In this document: positions 50,749-58,525 of the stretch, in pieces
Layout: each line of letters begins with the position of its first letter
How positions within the stretch are numbered: the first letter of the stretch is position 1
Made by a program: the position numbers and the translations under genes
Notes under the pieces: model-generated
What the model was told of the DNA's origin: nothing
Seen by the model: only the letters and a program-made list of their open reading frames with translations
Databases searched by the model: none
Origin: JACCWP01 sp963785115
GTDB lineage: Bacteria > Actinomycetota > Actinomycetes > Propionibacteriales > Nocardioidaceae
Length of the DNA stretch: 64,000 nt
NCBI GenBank assembly: GCA_963785115.1
Contig: CAWATY010000004.1
Span: forward strand, 31,032 to 95,031
Direction of reading: 5' to 3'

Positions 50749-51524
50749 AGCTCCCCCTGGTTCGAGCGTTCGGCGTGGCCGAGATCGTGCGAGACCCCGT
50801 CCGCGGCGTGGGTGGTGGCGGCGACCACGGCCCGGCGGGTGGCCGACGGGCGTAGTCGGGCGGCGGGACCGGAGACGACCATCGCGGCCACCACGGCGCC
50901 CGTGCCGTCGCGTACCGGTGCGGCCACCGAGGCCAGGCCCGCCTCGCGCTCGCCGTCGCTGGCCGCCCAGCCCTGCTGACGCACCAGGTCGAGACGCCGC
51001 GCGAAGCGGGACACGTCGAACTCCTCGTCGGCGGTGCTGCGGGCATGACTGGTCCGCGCGAGCTCCGCACTCTCGTCCGGGTCGAGCCAGGCGAGCAGGA
51101 CGCTCGCGCTCGCTCCCACGTGCAGCGGGAGTGGTACGCCCAGCTGACCGATCGGGCGCAGCGCCAACGGACTCGTCAGCACCTCGATGGGTACCCGGGT
51201 GGCGCCGTGCCGCTGGTGCAGCTCGGCATTCTCCGAGGTGCTGTCGCGCAGGCGCTGCATGTGCGGTCGGGCCACCTGCCGCACGTCCAGCCCGTCGGCG
51301 ACCCTGGCGCCGAGGTGCAGCAGCGCGACACCGAGCCGGTACCCGGCCGCATCGCGCTCGAGCAGCCCGTGACCGGCCATGCCCTTCATCAACCGGTACG
51401 CGGTCGGCGTGCTGATCTCGAGCCGAGCGGCGACGTCGCGCGGCTCCAGTCGGGCCGACCCGTCCGGGAACGACTCGAGGATCGCCATCACCTTGTCGAG
51501 GACACCGGTCGGCGGCATGGGCAC
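50745..51524 (-). CDS. IclR family transcriptional regulator (copy 2)
   Basis: A 259-residue regulator starting at GTG 51524, first gene of the second module. The winged helix-turn-helix spans 8-65 (VLDKVMAILESF, RDVAARLEISTPTAYRLMKGMAGHGLL) and the effector domain contains QLGVPLPLHVGASASVLLAWL and GEREAGLASVAAPVRDGTG. Unlike copy 1, which is divergent, this one leads the operon it presumably controls. An inverted repeat lies just upstream. Confidence 0.88.
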   Translation of the reverse strand: MPMPPTGVLDKVMAILESFPDGSARLEPRDVAARLEISTPTAYRLMKGMAGHGLLERDAAGYRLGVALLHLGARVADGLDVRQVARPHMQRLRDSTSENAELHQRHGATRVPIEVLTSPLALRPIGQLGVPLPLHVGASASVLLAWLDPDESAELARTSHARSTADEEFDVSRFARRLDLVRQQGWAASDGEREAGLASVAAPVRDGTGAVVAAMVVSGPAARLRPSATRRAVVAATTHAADGVSHDLGHAERSNQGEL

Positions 51525-51535
51525 GGCTCCACTAT

Positions 51536-51551
51536 TCGGAGGAGATTCCGA
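51536..51551. promoter_or_regulatory. Inverted repeat upstream of iclR copy 2
   Basis: TCGGA (51536-51540) and TCCGA (51547-51551) are separated by 6 bases (GGAGAT), the same spacer length as the palindrome at 43337. It lies 12 bases upstream of the GTG, fitting autoregulation. Confidence 0.4.
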
Positions 51552-51598
51552 TATGTGACACCCGGTCTACGACATGCGGACAAAACAGGGCAAATACG

Positions 51599-52111
51599 TC
51601 ATCCGCCATCCGAGACGTCCGGCGGCCACACCACCGTGAACCGCTCGAACACCATCGTGGTCGCCGGCCCCTCGTCGGGTAGCCCGAGCGCCGCGCTGCG
51701 CCTGCTGACGAACCGCAGGTGCGCGTCCACCCACCAGTCCCGGCTCTTGTCGCCCTCGCCCTCGTCGCGGGCAAACGCGTCGTCGACGCTGTCCAGCCGG
51801 CCGACCCGGTTGTCGATCGAGCGCAGCACTGCCTGGGCCTGTCCTGTCCCGTCCGTGACCACCCAGTGGTCGCCCGCCACCGGCAGCGGGTCACCGGCCT
51901 GGGTGTACTCCGCGACGAACCCGGCGGTGGCGCGCTTCGTCCCCGCCAGCACCAGCGCCAACAGCTCGTCGGCGAGCTCGACCGAGTCACCGAACGCCTC
52001 GACCGGCGGCAGGTCGCCCTCGTGCTCGGGGTGCGCGGCGACGTAGGCCGACCACATCGCAGCGGCGGAGACCCGGTGGGGCTCGGGCAGGGGAGTGCGC
52101 GGACCGGTCAC
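51599..52111 (-). CDS. ASCH domain protein
   Basis: A 170-residue protein starting at GTG 52111, overlapping the ribD stop (GTGA). The ASCH (PUA-like) core includes AFGDSVELADELLALVLAGTKRATAGFVAEYTQAGDPLPVAGDHWVVTDGTGQAQAVL and the end FERFTVVWP. ASCH proteins bind RNA or nucleobases and some hydrolyse modified nucleosides such as N4-acetylcytidine; which applies here is unknown. Coupling with ribD may be chance. Confidence 0.82.
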   Translation of the reverse strand: MTGPRTPLPEPHRVSAAAMWSAYVAAHPEHEGDLPPVEAFGDSVELADELLALVLAGTKRATAGFVAEYTQAGDPLPVAGDHWVVTDGTGQAQAVLRSIDNRVGRLDSVDDAFARDEGEGDKSRDWWVDAHLRFVSRRSAALGLPDEGPATTMVFERFTVVWPPDVSDGG

Positions 52112-53145
52112 GATGTGGTCTCCAGGGTCAGGCGGACGTCGGTGCCGAGGCGGGTGACGTCGGTGAGCGTGAGGCGGACGGCGTCGGCCAGCGTGCCGAT
52201 GCCCAGGTCGGCGACAGCCGCCGTGCCAGAGCCGAGGAGGGCAGGCGCCACGTAGCCGATGACCCGGTCGATCGTGCCGGCAGCGAGCATCGCGGCCGCG
52301 AGCGTGGGGCCACCCTCGAGCAGCACGTGTCGGCGGTCGCGGGCGAACAGTGCGACCAGCAGGGCGCCGAGATCGATCCGGCCGGCGGCGTCGGCGCCCA
52401 CCTCGGCACCCGTCGCCACCCAGCACGGGCTCGGTCCCTCGCGAACGCGTGCCGTCGCGGGCGTACGGCCGCGGCTGTCGGCGACGACGCGCAGCGGCTG
52501 GCGGGGGAGTGCCGAGCCGTCGGGATCCCGTGCCGTCAGCTGCGGGTCGTCGGTCAGCACGGTTCCGACACCGACCAGCACGGTGTCGCACTCGGCCCGC
52601 AACCGGTGGCCGTCGGCGCGCGCCTCGACGCCGGTGATCCAGCGGCTGGTCCCGTCGGCGGCCGCCACCCGTCCGTCCAGCGTGGTCGCGACCTTCCAGG
52701 TGACGAATGGCCGGCCGCGCCGTACCGCGGTCAGCCAGGGCCGGTTGACAGCCTCGGCCTCCGCTGCGCCGACCCCGGTCTCGACCGCGACGCCGGCGGC
52801 CCGCAGGACCTCGACACCGCCGCCGGCGGGCGTCCACGGGTCTCGCACGCCCACCACGACCCGTGCCACTCCTGCGGCGATCAGTGCCTGGGTGCACGGG
52901 CCGGTGCGACCACTGTGCGCGCAGGGCTCGAGCGTCACGACGGCGGTCGCCCCGCGGGCTCGGGGCCCGGCGGCCTCCAGGGCGACCACTTCGGCGTGCG
53001 GCCGCCCGGCCCCGGCGTGCCAGCCCTCCGCGACCGTGCTGCCGTCAGGGGCCAGCAGCACGCACCCGACGACCGGGTTGGGCAGCACGTTGGCGCGTCC
53101 GCGGGCGGCCAGCTCCGCCGCTCGCGCCATGGCCGCGGCCTCTCG
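52108..53145 (-). CDS. ribD: Riboflavin biosynthesis deaminase/reductase RibD
   Basis: A 345-residue bifunctional enzyme of riboflavin synthesis. The deaminase domain has the zinc motif PHAEVVAL and TLEPCAHSGRTGPCTQAL; the reductase domain (about 145-345) has FVTWKVATTLDGRVAAADGTSRWITG, ECDTVLVGVGTVLTDDPQLTAR and HVLLEGGPTLAAAML. GTG 53145 is chosen to fit the usual N-terminus (REAAAMARAAELAARGRANVLPNPVVGCVL); in-frame ATGs at 53205 and 53130 are alternatives. The other rib genes are not in this window. Confidence 0.88.
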   Translation of the reverse strand, partial: REAAAMARAAELAARGRANVLPNPVVGCVLLAPDGSTVAEGWHAGAGRPHAEVVALEAAGPRARGATAVVTLEPCAHSGRTGPCTQALIAAGVARVVVGVRDPWTPAGGGVEVLRAAGVAVETGVGAAEAEAVNRPWLTAVRRGRPFVTWKVATTLDGRVAAADGTSRWITGVEARADGHRLRAECDTVLVGVGTVLTDDPQLTARDPDGSALPRQPLRVVADSRGRTPATARVREGPSPCWVATGAEVGADAAGRIDLGALLVALFARDRRHVLLEGGPTLAAAMLAAGTIDRVIGYVAPALLGSGTAAVADLGIGTLADAVRLTLTDVTRLGTDVRLTLETTS

Positions 53146-53262
53146 CACGCAGAGCAGTATGCACAGCCCGGCGCGCTCCCCACCCCCGCTCAGGCACAGC
53201 GGCATCGGCCGAACGGTTCGCCCGGGCGCGTCCGAGGCTCTCGGGAGGAACGTCGCACTTAC

Positions 53263-53276
53263 TCTGAGTACTCAGA
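53263..53276. promoter_or_regulatory. Perfect 14-bp palindrome upstream of the small membrane protein
   Basis: TCTGAGTACTCAGA is self-complementary. It lies between the divergent ribD and the 62-residue gene at 53334 and overlaps the possible -10 sequences TACTCT and TACTCA, so a repressor bound here would block transcription. The regulator is not identified. Confidence 0.5.
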
Positions 53277-53333
53277 ACAACACGGAGAGCGAGACTGCAC
53301 GGTCTCCCTAAGGGACTCCCACGGAGGTGGCGC

Positions 53334-53522
53334 GTGACGCACGACGGAATGTCGTCGGTCGCGCAACGGCACGAGTTCGAGCGCGGACGGGGCTATTGGA
53401 CCGGGGTCGGGCTGTTGCTCGCCCTGCTGTTCGTCGCCCTGCCGCTCGGGCTGCTCTCGGTCCAGGCCAGCGACGCGTCCCAGGGCTCCCTGGACGGGCA
53501 ACCCGTCTCGACCGCGCCCTGA
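53334..53522 (+). CDS. Small single-pass membrane protein, 62 residues
   Basis: Starts at GTG 53334 with a GGAGG site 8 bases upstream. A hydrophilic N-terminus (HEFERGRGYW) precedes one helix, GVGLLLALLFVALPLGLLSV (residues 25-44), and a short polar tail. No family recognised. The strong ribosome site and palindrome upstream support a regulated small gene; function unknown. It converges with the GHL10-type hydrolase. Confidence 0.65.
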   Translation: MTHDGMSSVAQRHEFERGRGYWTGVGLLLALLFVALPLGLLSVQASDASQGSLDGQPVSTAP

Positions 53523-53532
53523 GAGGCGCCGG

Positions 53533-55140
53533 TCAGCTGGTCGACGCCGGGTCCGACGGCCCACTCTCGAGGTGGCTGCGGCCCAGCGCCGTCACCACGT
53601 AGGTGTACGGCAACCCCTCACCCACGCTGCGGTCGACGAACTGCTGCCGCCCGAACCGCTGGGTCACTCGCACCCCCACCAGATGCGTGGCGTCGGCGAG
53701 GTCGCAGGGCGTCGGCCACCCCTCTGGCGCCTCTCCGTCGTAGCGGTAGATCGCGTACGCCGGTGCGTCGCCGCGCCAGCGCACCTGCACCGCGCGCCCG
53801 CTGAACGCCGCCGAGACGTCGTGCGGGCGCTGCGGGACGCCGCCCGGGCGCAACCCGTCGACCGGCCACAGCGCCGGGTGCCGGTAGTGGTCCGCGATCA
53901 ACCTGCTGGTGGCCCGCAGCCGGTCGGCACGCACGTCCTTGGCGCTGAAGTAGATGTCGCCGTCGACCTGGGGGTGCTCGCGGTTGAGGTACAGGTGTGA
54001 GGTGAGCTCGTCCTGCTCCGACCACGCCGGGTCCTGGGTCGACAACCCCACCTTGTACGTGGCCTGGCCGACGTAGAGGTTCACCCCGGTGCCGTCGACC
54101 TGCTGCGACCACCAGTCCACCAGCACGGCGTAGTCGGCCACCTCGAAGCCGATGTTCCAGTAGACCTGCGGTGCGACGTAGTCGAGCCACTCCTCGCGGA
54201 CCCACCGTCGGGTGTCGGCATACAGGTCGTCGTAGGTCTGCGCCCCTGCCTCGGTCGCCGACCCCTCGGGGTCGGTGGAGGCGTTTCGCCAGACCGCGAA
54301 CGGGCTCACGCCAAAGGTGACCCAGGGCTTCACCCGGTGGATGCGTGCCGACAGCTCCTGCACCAGCAGGTCGGTGTTGTGCCGCCGCCAATCCGCGCGG
54401 TCGTCGAACCCGTCGCCGAAGTGCTCGTAGGACCAGTCGTCCGGGAACTCCTCGTCGCCCACCGGGTAGGGGTAGAAGTAGTCGTCGAAGTGCACGGCGT
54501 CGATGTCGTAGCGCCGAACGACCTCGAGGATCACGTCCTCGGTGTGCCGCCGTGCGGCCGGCACGCCGGGGTCGTAGTAGAGCTGGCCGCCGTATGCCAC
54601 CCGCCAGCGCGGATGCACCCGGGCCGGGTGGTCGGGGGCCAAGGTCGAGACGTCATCGGTCGTGGCCACGCGGTAGGGGTTGAACCATGCGTGCAGCTGC
54701 AGCCCGCGGGCGTGCGCCGCGCGGACCGCGAAGGCCAGTGGGTCGTAGCCGGGGGAGCGGCCCTGCCGGCCGGTGAGCCACGCTGACCACGGCTCCAGCC
54801 GCGACGGCCAGAACGTGTCGGCGGTGGGTCGCACCTGCAGCACCACGGCGTTCAGACCGTCCTCGACCGCGTCGTCCAGCCAGCCGACGAGCTCGGCCCG
54901 CTGCTGCTCGGCCGGCAACCCCGGAGCCGACGGCCAGTCGATGTTGGCGACGCTGGCGATCCACTCCGCCCGCAGCTGGCGCTTGGGCGCGGCCGGATCG
55001 GTCTCGCACGGCGCTGCGGTGGCGGCGGTCTGCTCGACCTGCAGGTCGGACGCGCCCGTCGCCTGCAGCGGGACGAACAGGGCGAGGGCGAGGCCGACGA
55101 GCAGCGGCAGGGCGACCGGTCGGTGGGAGGCGCGACGCAT
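53533..55140 (-). CDS. Secreted glycoside hydrolase, GHL10/YngK-like family
   Basis: A 535-residue exported protein with signal peptide LPLLVGLALALFVPLQATGA. The TIM-barrel GHL10 (formerly DUF187) domain runs from about 55 to 400: RAEWIASVANIDWPS, LNAVVLQVRPTADTFWPS, LHAWFNPYRV, DIDAVHFDDYFYPYP, WVTFGVSPFAVW, LDYVAPQVYWNIG. The Asp pair in HFDDYFYP is the likely active site. A C-terminal fibronectin-like segment (AAFSGRAVQVRWRGDAPAYAIYRYDG) follows. It probably acts on cell-wall or extracellular glycans. Confidence 0.87.
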   Translation of the reverse strand: MRRASHRPVALPLLVGLALALFVPLQATGASDLQVEQTAATAAPCETDPAAPKRQLRAEWIASVANIDWPSAPGLPAEQQRAELVGWLDDAVEDGLNAVVLQVRPTADTFWPSRLEPWSAWLTGRQGRSPGYDPLAFAVRAAHARGLQLHAWFNPYRVATTDDVSTLAPDHPARVHPRWRVAYGGQLYYDPGVPAARRHTEDVILEVVRRYDIDAVHFDDYFYPYPVGDEEFPDDWSYEHFGDGFDDRADWRRHNTDLLVQELSARIHRVKPWVTFGVSPFAVWRNASTDPEGSATEAGAQTYDDLYADTRRWVREEWLDYVAPQVYWNIGFEVADYAVLVDWWSQQVDGTGVNLYVGQATYKVGLSTQDPAWSEQDELTSHLYLNREHPQVDGDIYFSAKDVRADRLRATSRLIADHYRHPALWPVDGLRPGGVPQRPHDVSAAFSGRAVQVRWRGDAPAYAIYRYDGEAPEGWPTPCDLADATHLVGVRVTQRFGRQQFVDRSVGEGLPYTYVVTALGRSHLESGPSDPASTS

Positions 55141-55198
55141 GCCGCGCCCCTACCCGGCGGACAAAAGGTCCAAACCGCCGGTCCAGGACGGACTTGCG

Positions 55199-56533
55199 TC
55201 AGCGGGCGAGCGCGCCCATCGGGTCCCAGGCCGGCAGCACGACCGGCTCGTCGCCGAGGGCCGCGCGCAGCTCCTCGGGCAGCCGGTCCCGGCGGACCGC
55301 CACCTCGAAGACGTGCTCGGCGAACCAGTTGTCGTTCATCGTCCAGAAACCCTTGTCGGCGCGGGTGTCGCCCCAGCTGTTCTCGACCCGCCAGCGCCGG
55401 GGGACGCCGTCGACCACGTCGACGCCGGTGAACAGCATCGCGTGGGTCATCAACGACGCGTGGTGCAGCAGCCGCTCGGCCTTGGACAGCGTCGTCTCGG
55501 TGTCGTAGACCGCGTCGTAGTCGTACAGCCGGGCGTCCCACAGCCCCAGCGCCGCGTTGGCCATCTGGCCGGTGTCGCAGCCGAACCAGACCGGCTCGCC
55601 GTCCAGCAGGGTGTCCATGGTCAGCCGCTTCAGCACGTCGACCTCGGCGTTGAGGTAGACGACCGGGGGAGCGTCGACGACGTTTCCGAGGTGCTCCACC
55701 GTGTACGTGCGGCCGACCTCGCTCTCCGGCCGCGGGTCGTGGACGAGGCAGACGTAGTCGTCGAGCGGCAGGGTGGCGTACCGGTCGGCGAACTCCTGGG
55801 GGGTGAGCCACCCCTCGCGGTGGAAGCCGCGGTCCTTGTCGGTCCACTGCCAGAACACCCGCTCGGGCGGTGTCCCGAGGTGGATCGAGAGCACCCGGTG
55901 CACGACGCCGAGCACCTCGGTCTTGGCCTCGCGCAGCTCCTCGGCAGTGGCGTCGTCGCGCGCCATCGTGCGCAGGTCACGCGCCGCCTGCCGCAGCACG
56001 GTGTTCAGTGCCCGGTTCAGCCGGCCGGTCTCCGACGACGACTGGGTCTCGGGCATCGCGACCTTGGGGACCAGCCCGTGCTTCTTGACCAGGGCCACGA
56101 ACATGTTCCACTGCCCGCCGTCCTCGACCGGGTTGCCGAGCAGGTGCGCCACGGTGCGGTCGTCGACGTCGCGGTCGGCCGTGTCGATGATCGACTCGAG
56201 CCAGAAGTTCGCCTTCTCCAGCTTGTCCCAGAACAGCAGGTGGTTCTGGGAGAACTCGAAGTCACGGACGCCGAGGGCGCGGGCTGCGCCGACCCGCAGC
56301 AGGTTGCAGCCGGCGAACAGCCAGCACCGCCCGCTCTTCTTCTGGTCGGTGACGGCCCAGTCGTCGAGCAGGTGCGACACCGAGTGGTCCGTGGCGGTCA
56401 CGACCGTGCGGTCCAGCGCGACCTCGTCGACCGAGGTCGTGGCCACGGCGTTCTGCACGATCCGGTACGTGGGGTTGGCCCCGAACTCCTTGGCCAGGCG
56501 TTCAGCGATCGCGCTGTCCAGTGCCTTACCCAT
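55199..56533 (-). CDS. pepC: C1B family cysteine aminopeptidase (bleomycin hydrolase, PepC-type)
   Basis: A 444-residue cytoplasmic thiol aminopeptidase of full family length. The catalytic Cys is in DQKKSGRCWLFAGCNLL near residue 70, His in SLMTHAMLFTGVD and Asn in WRVENSWGDTRADKG. ATG 56533 follows an AGGAGGTC site; the frame extends upstream without conservation. Such enzymes form hexameric barrels that trim peptides. It is monocistronic, flanked by the GHL10 gene and a gene remnant. Confidence 0.92.
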   Translation of the reverse strand: MGKALDSAIAERLAKEFGANPTYRIVQNAVATTSVDEVALDRTVVTATDHSVSHLLDDWAVTDQKKSGRCWLFAGCNLLRVGAARALGVRDFEFSQNHLLFWDKLEKANFWLESIIDTADRDVDDRTVAHLLGNPVEDGGQWNMFVALVKKHGLVPKVAMPETQSSSETGRLNRALNTVLRQAARDLRTMARDDATAEELREAKTEVLGVVHRVLSIHLGTPPERVFWQWTDKDRGFHREGWLTPQEFADRYATLPLDDYVCLVHDPRPESEVGRTYTVEHLGNVVDAPPVVYLNAEVDVLKRLTMDTLLDGEPVWFGCDTGQMANAALGLWDARLYDYDAVYDTETTLSKAERLLHHASLMTHAMLFTGVDVVDGVPRRWRVENSWGDTRADKGFWTMNDNWFAEHVFEVAVRRDRLPEELRAALGDEPVVLPAWDPMGALAR

Positions 56534-56567
56534 GACGACCTCCTGTGCCCGTGCTGGAGCCCCGACC

Positions 56568-56847
56568 CTACGCGTCGGGTGGGGGCGTTGCCGAGGGGTC
56601 GGCCTCCTCGACATCGGTCGGGTCGAGGAACACGTGACGTACCTCGGGGTGGCGTTCGCGCAGCCGGTGCCAGCAGCGACCAGAAGTACCGTTCCTGGCC
56701 ATAGCCGAACGGGTGCTCGTCGTCGGCCGGGCGCTTGCTGCGGCGCAACCCGGTGCGCTCACCCAGCGGCTCCTCGGTCACGGTGACGTCGGCCACCTCG
56801 GCTCCGGCGGGTCCGTGCCGCATCCACGCGACCATGGACTGCACCAC
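56568..56847 (-). pseudogene. Remnant of a cation diffusion facilitator gene with internal deletion
   Basis: On the minus strand from 56847 one frame reads GLRRSKRPADDEHPFGYGQERYFWSLL, the strongly conserved loop and helix start of CDF transporters. At about 56672 the text jumps into another frame that reads HRLRERHPEVRHVFLDPTD, the C-terminal end of the same family, then stops at 56568. The 500-600 bases that should encode the membrane core are missing. The junction lies in ctgctggcaccggctg. It cannot make a transporter. A complete CDF gene is at 12039, of another subfamily. Confidence 0.65.
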
Positions 56848-56906
56848 AACAGCCGTTCTAGCGCGAGATGCTGGACGTCGCCAGCCAGGGGGGCGACACT
56901 GCGGGC

Positions 56907-57053
56907 ATGGAACCCGAGCGACGGTGGCGCACGCTGCCCGACCCGGTCCGGCTCGAGGACACCCGCGAGGTCCACGACGTCGAGGCGGTGCCCGACCCGC
57001 TGCAGGGACAGGACACCGAGCGCGACTTCATGCTGCGCTACGGCGCCGGCTGA
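56907..57053 (+). CDS. Small hypothetical protein, 48 residues
   Basis: ATG 56907 opens MEPERRWRTLPDPVRLEDTREVHDVEAVPDPLQGQDTERDFMLRYGAG; I cite only parts: the PDPVRLEDTREVHDVE core and DTERDFMLRYGAG tail look like a compact acidic protein, and Pro/Asp use is not that of a random frame. An earlier in-frame ATG at 56868 is possible. No helix, signal or family is recognised. Confidence 0.45.
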   Translation: MEPERRWRTLPDPVRLEDTREVHDVEAVPDPLQGQDTERDFMLRYGAG

Positions 57054-57067
57054 GCGCAGTCCCGCCC

Positions 57068-57373
57068 TCAGCCCCCCTCAGCCAGGTGCTGCTCGACCCG
57101 CTCGACCTTGGCGGTGAGCTGGCCGGTGTGACCAGGCCGGATGTCGGCCTTGAGCACCAGCCCGACCCGCGGTGAGCGGGCCGCGACGACGTCGACGGCT
57201 GCCTTGACCACCGCCATCACCTCGTCCCACTCGCCCTCGACCGTGGTGAACATCGACGTGGTCTCGCAGGGCAGACCGGAGTCCCGGACCACGCGGACGG
57301 CCTCGGCGACCGCCTCGCTGACGCCGCCGGTGGCGTCGGCGGCGGTGGGGCTGATGCTGAAGGCGACGAGCAC
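57068..57373 (-). CDS. MTH1187 family thiamine-binding protein (YqgV-like)
   Basis: A 101-residue ferredoxin-fold protein starting at GTG 57373. The family pattern is VAFSISPTA, VSEAVAEAVRVVRDSGLPCETTSMFTTVEGEWDEVMAVVKAAVD and GLVLKADIRPGHTGQLTAKVERVEQHL. Relatives bind thiamine or its derivatives as tetramers. It is divergent from the GNAT gene at 57441. Confidence 0.85.
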   Translation of the reverse strand: MLVAFSISPTAADATGGVSEAVAEAVRVVRDSGLPCETTSMFTTVEGEWDEVMAVVKAAVDVVAARSPRVGLVLKADIRPGHTGQLTAKVERVEQHLAEGG

Positions 57374-57440
57374 GCGGCCAGCCTCCCAGTCCGGAAAACC
57401 CGGTGCACGGGCGGGGCAGGTGCCGTCACACTCGCCGATC

Positions 57441-58389
57441 GTGGACAGCAACCCGACTCTTGCCGGCACCCCCGTGACCGGTCTGCCCGCCGGCCTCACC
57501 TCCCGGCCGCTGCGCCACGACGACCTGCCGCTCGTGTGCGCGTTGATGGCCGCGCACGAGGAGCGAGTCCTCGACGAGCCGTTGATCGACCTCGAGGACC
57601 TGGAGGCCGACTGGCAGCGCCCGAGCTTCGACGCCGCGCGGGACGCGGTGGCCGTGCTCGACGGTGAGCGCCTGGTGGCGTACGGCGAGGTGTACCGGGC
57701 CCGGCGGGCGGAGGTGTACGTGCACCCCGACGACTGGGGTCGTGGCATCGGCGCCGCCCTGCTCGACTGGGCGCACCGGCTGGTGCGCGAGCAGGGCGGC
57801 TCCCTGGTGGGGCAGTCGGTGCCGGACAGCGACCGGCGCGCCGCCGAGCTGTTCCGCTCCCGCGGCCACGAGCCGTTGTGGACCAGCTGGATCCTGGCCT
57901 TCCCCCCCGACCACGCGCTGCCGGACCGGCCGCTGCCCGGCGGCTACGCGATCCGCGCGTTCCGCCCGGGCCTGGACGAGCAGGCCGCCTACCGCGTGAT
58001 CGAGGACGCGTTCAACGAGTGGCCGGACCGCGACCCGGCCGCGTACGGCGACTGGGCCGCCGGCGTGCTCGGACGTCCCGGGTTCGCGCCCTGGCAGCTG
58101 CTGCTCGCCGTGCACACCGAGGGCACTGGCGATCGAGCGGGTGGTCGGCGCCTGCCACCTGGTGATCTCCCAGGACACCGGCTGGGTGAACGAGGTCGCC
58201 GTCGCCCGCCCCGAGCGCGGGCGTGGGCTCGGCCAGGCGCTGCTGGTCGCGGCGTTCGCGGCGGGGCGGGAGCACGGCTGCCCGCGGGCCGAGCTGTCCA
58301 CGGACTCGCGGACCGGCGCGCTCGGGCTGTACGAGCACCTGGGCATGCAGGTGACCTCGTCGTACACCCACTGGGCGGGGAAGCCGTAG
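57441..58389 (+). pseudogene. Tandem GNAT acetyltransferase, interrupted by a one-base insertion near 58125
   Basis: Two acetyltransferase domains in one gene, as in mycothiol synthase, starting at GTG 57441. The first has VYVHPDDWGRGIGAALLDWAHRLV (acetyl-CoA loop) and DRRAAELFRSRGHE. The second starts GYAIRAFRPGLDEQAAYRVIEDAFNEWPDR and reads to LLLAVHTEG, where the frame shifts; the rest, VVGACHLVISQDTGWVNEVAVARPERGRGLGQALLVAAF...LGLYEHLGMQ, is one frame over. Removing the a at about 58125 gives HTEGLAIERVVGACH and a protein of about 315 residues. Substrate unknown; error or mutation unresolved. Confidence 0.8.
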
Positions 58390-58442
58390 GCCGTCGGGGC
58401 GTTCGGCTTGGCGCAGCCGGCAGGGCCGCTACCCTGGGGCAA

Positions 58443-58523
58443 GCGTCGGACCGCGGTAGCCCCGGGTCCCACAATTAGCCGCTGCGAGCGGCCACGCGCC
58501 GTGAGGCGCTCCCGGTCCGACGC
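58443..58523. ncRNA. Candidate structured RNA or complex terminator between convergent genes
   Basis: GCGTCGGACCG (58443-58453) and CGGTCCGACGC (58513-58523) make a perfect 11-bp closing stem. Inside are hairpins GCCGCT-GCG-AGCGGC (58478-58492) and GCGCC-GTGA-GGCGC (58496-58509), the latter with a GNRA-type tetraloop on the plus strand. GCTACC (58428-58433) can also pair with GGTAGC (58455-58460), crossing the main stem as a pseudoknot or alternative fold. I do not recognise an Rfam family. It could be an RNA gene on either strand or a bidirectional terminator. Confidence 0.4.
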
Positions 58524-58525
58524 CC

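Noticed and set aside
58443..58523. tRNA or SRP RNA gene
   Set aside because: No 7-bp acceptor stem with CCA region, no T-loop, and no GGAAGC-type SRP tetraloop segment.
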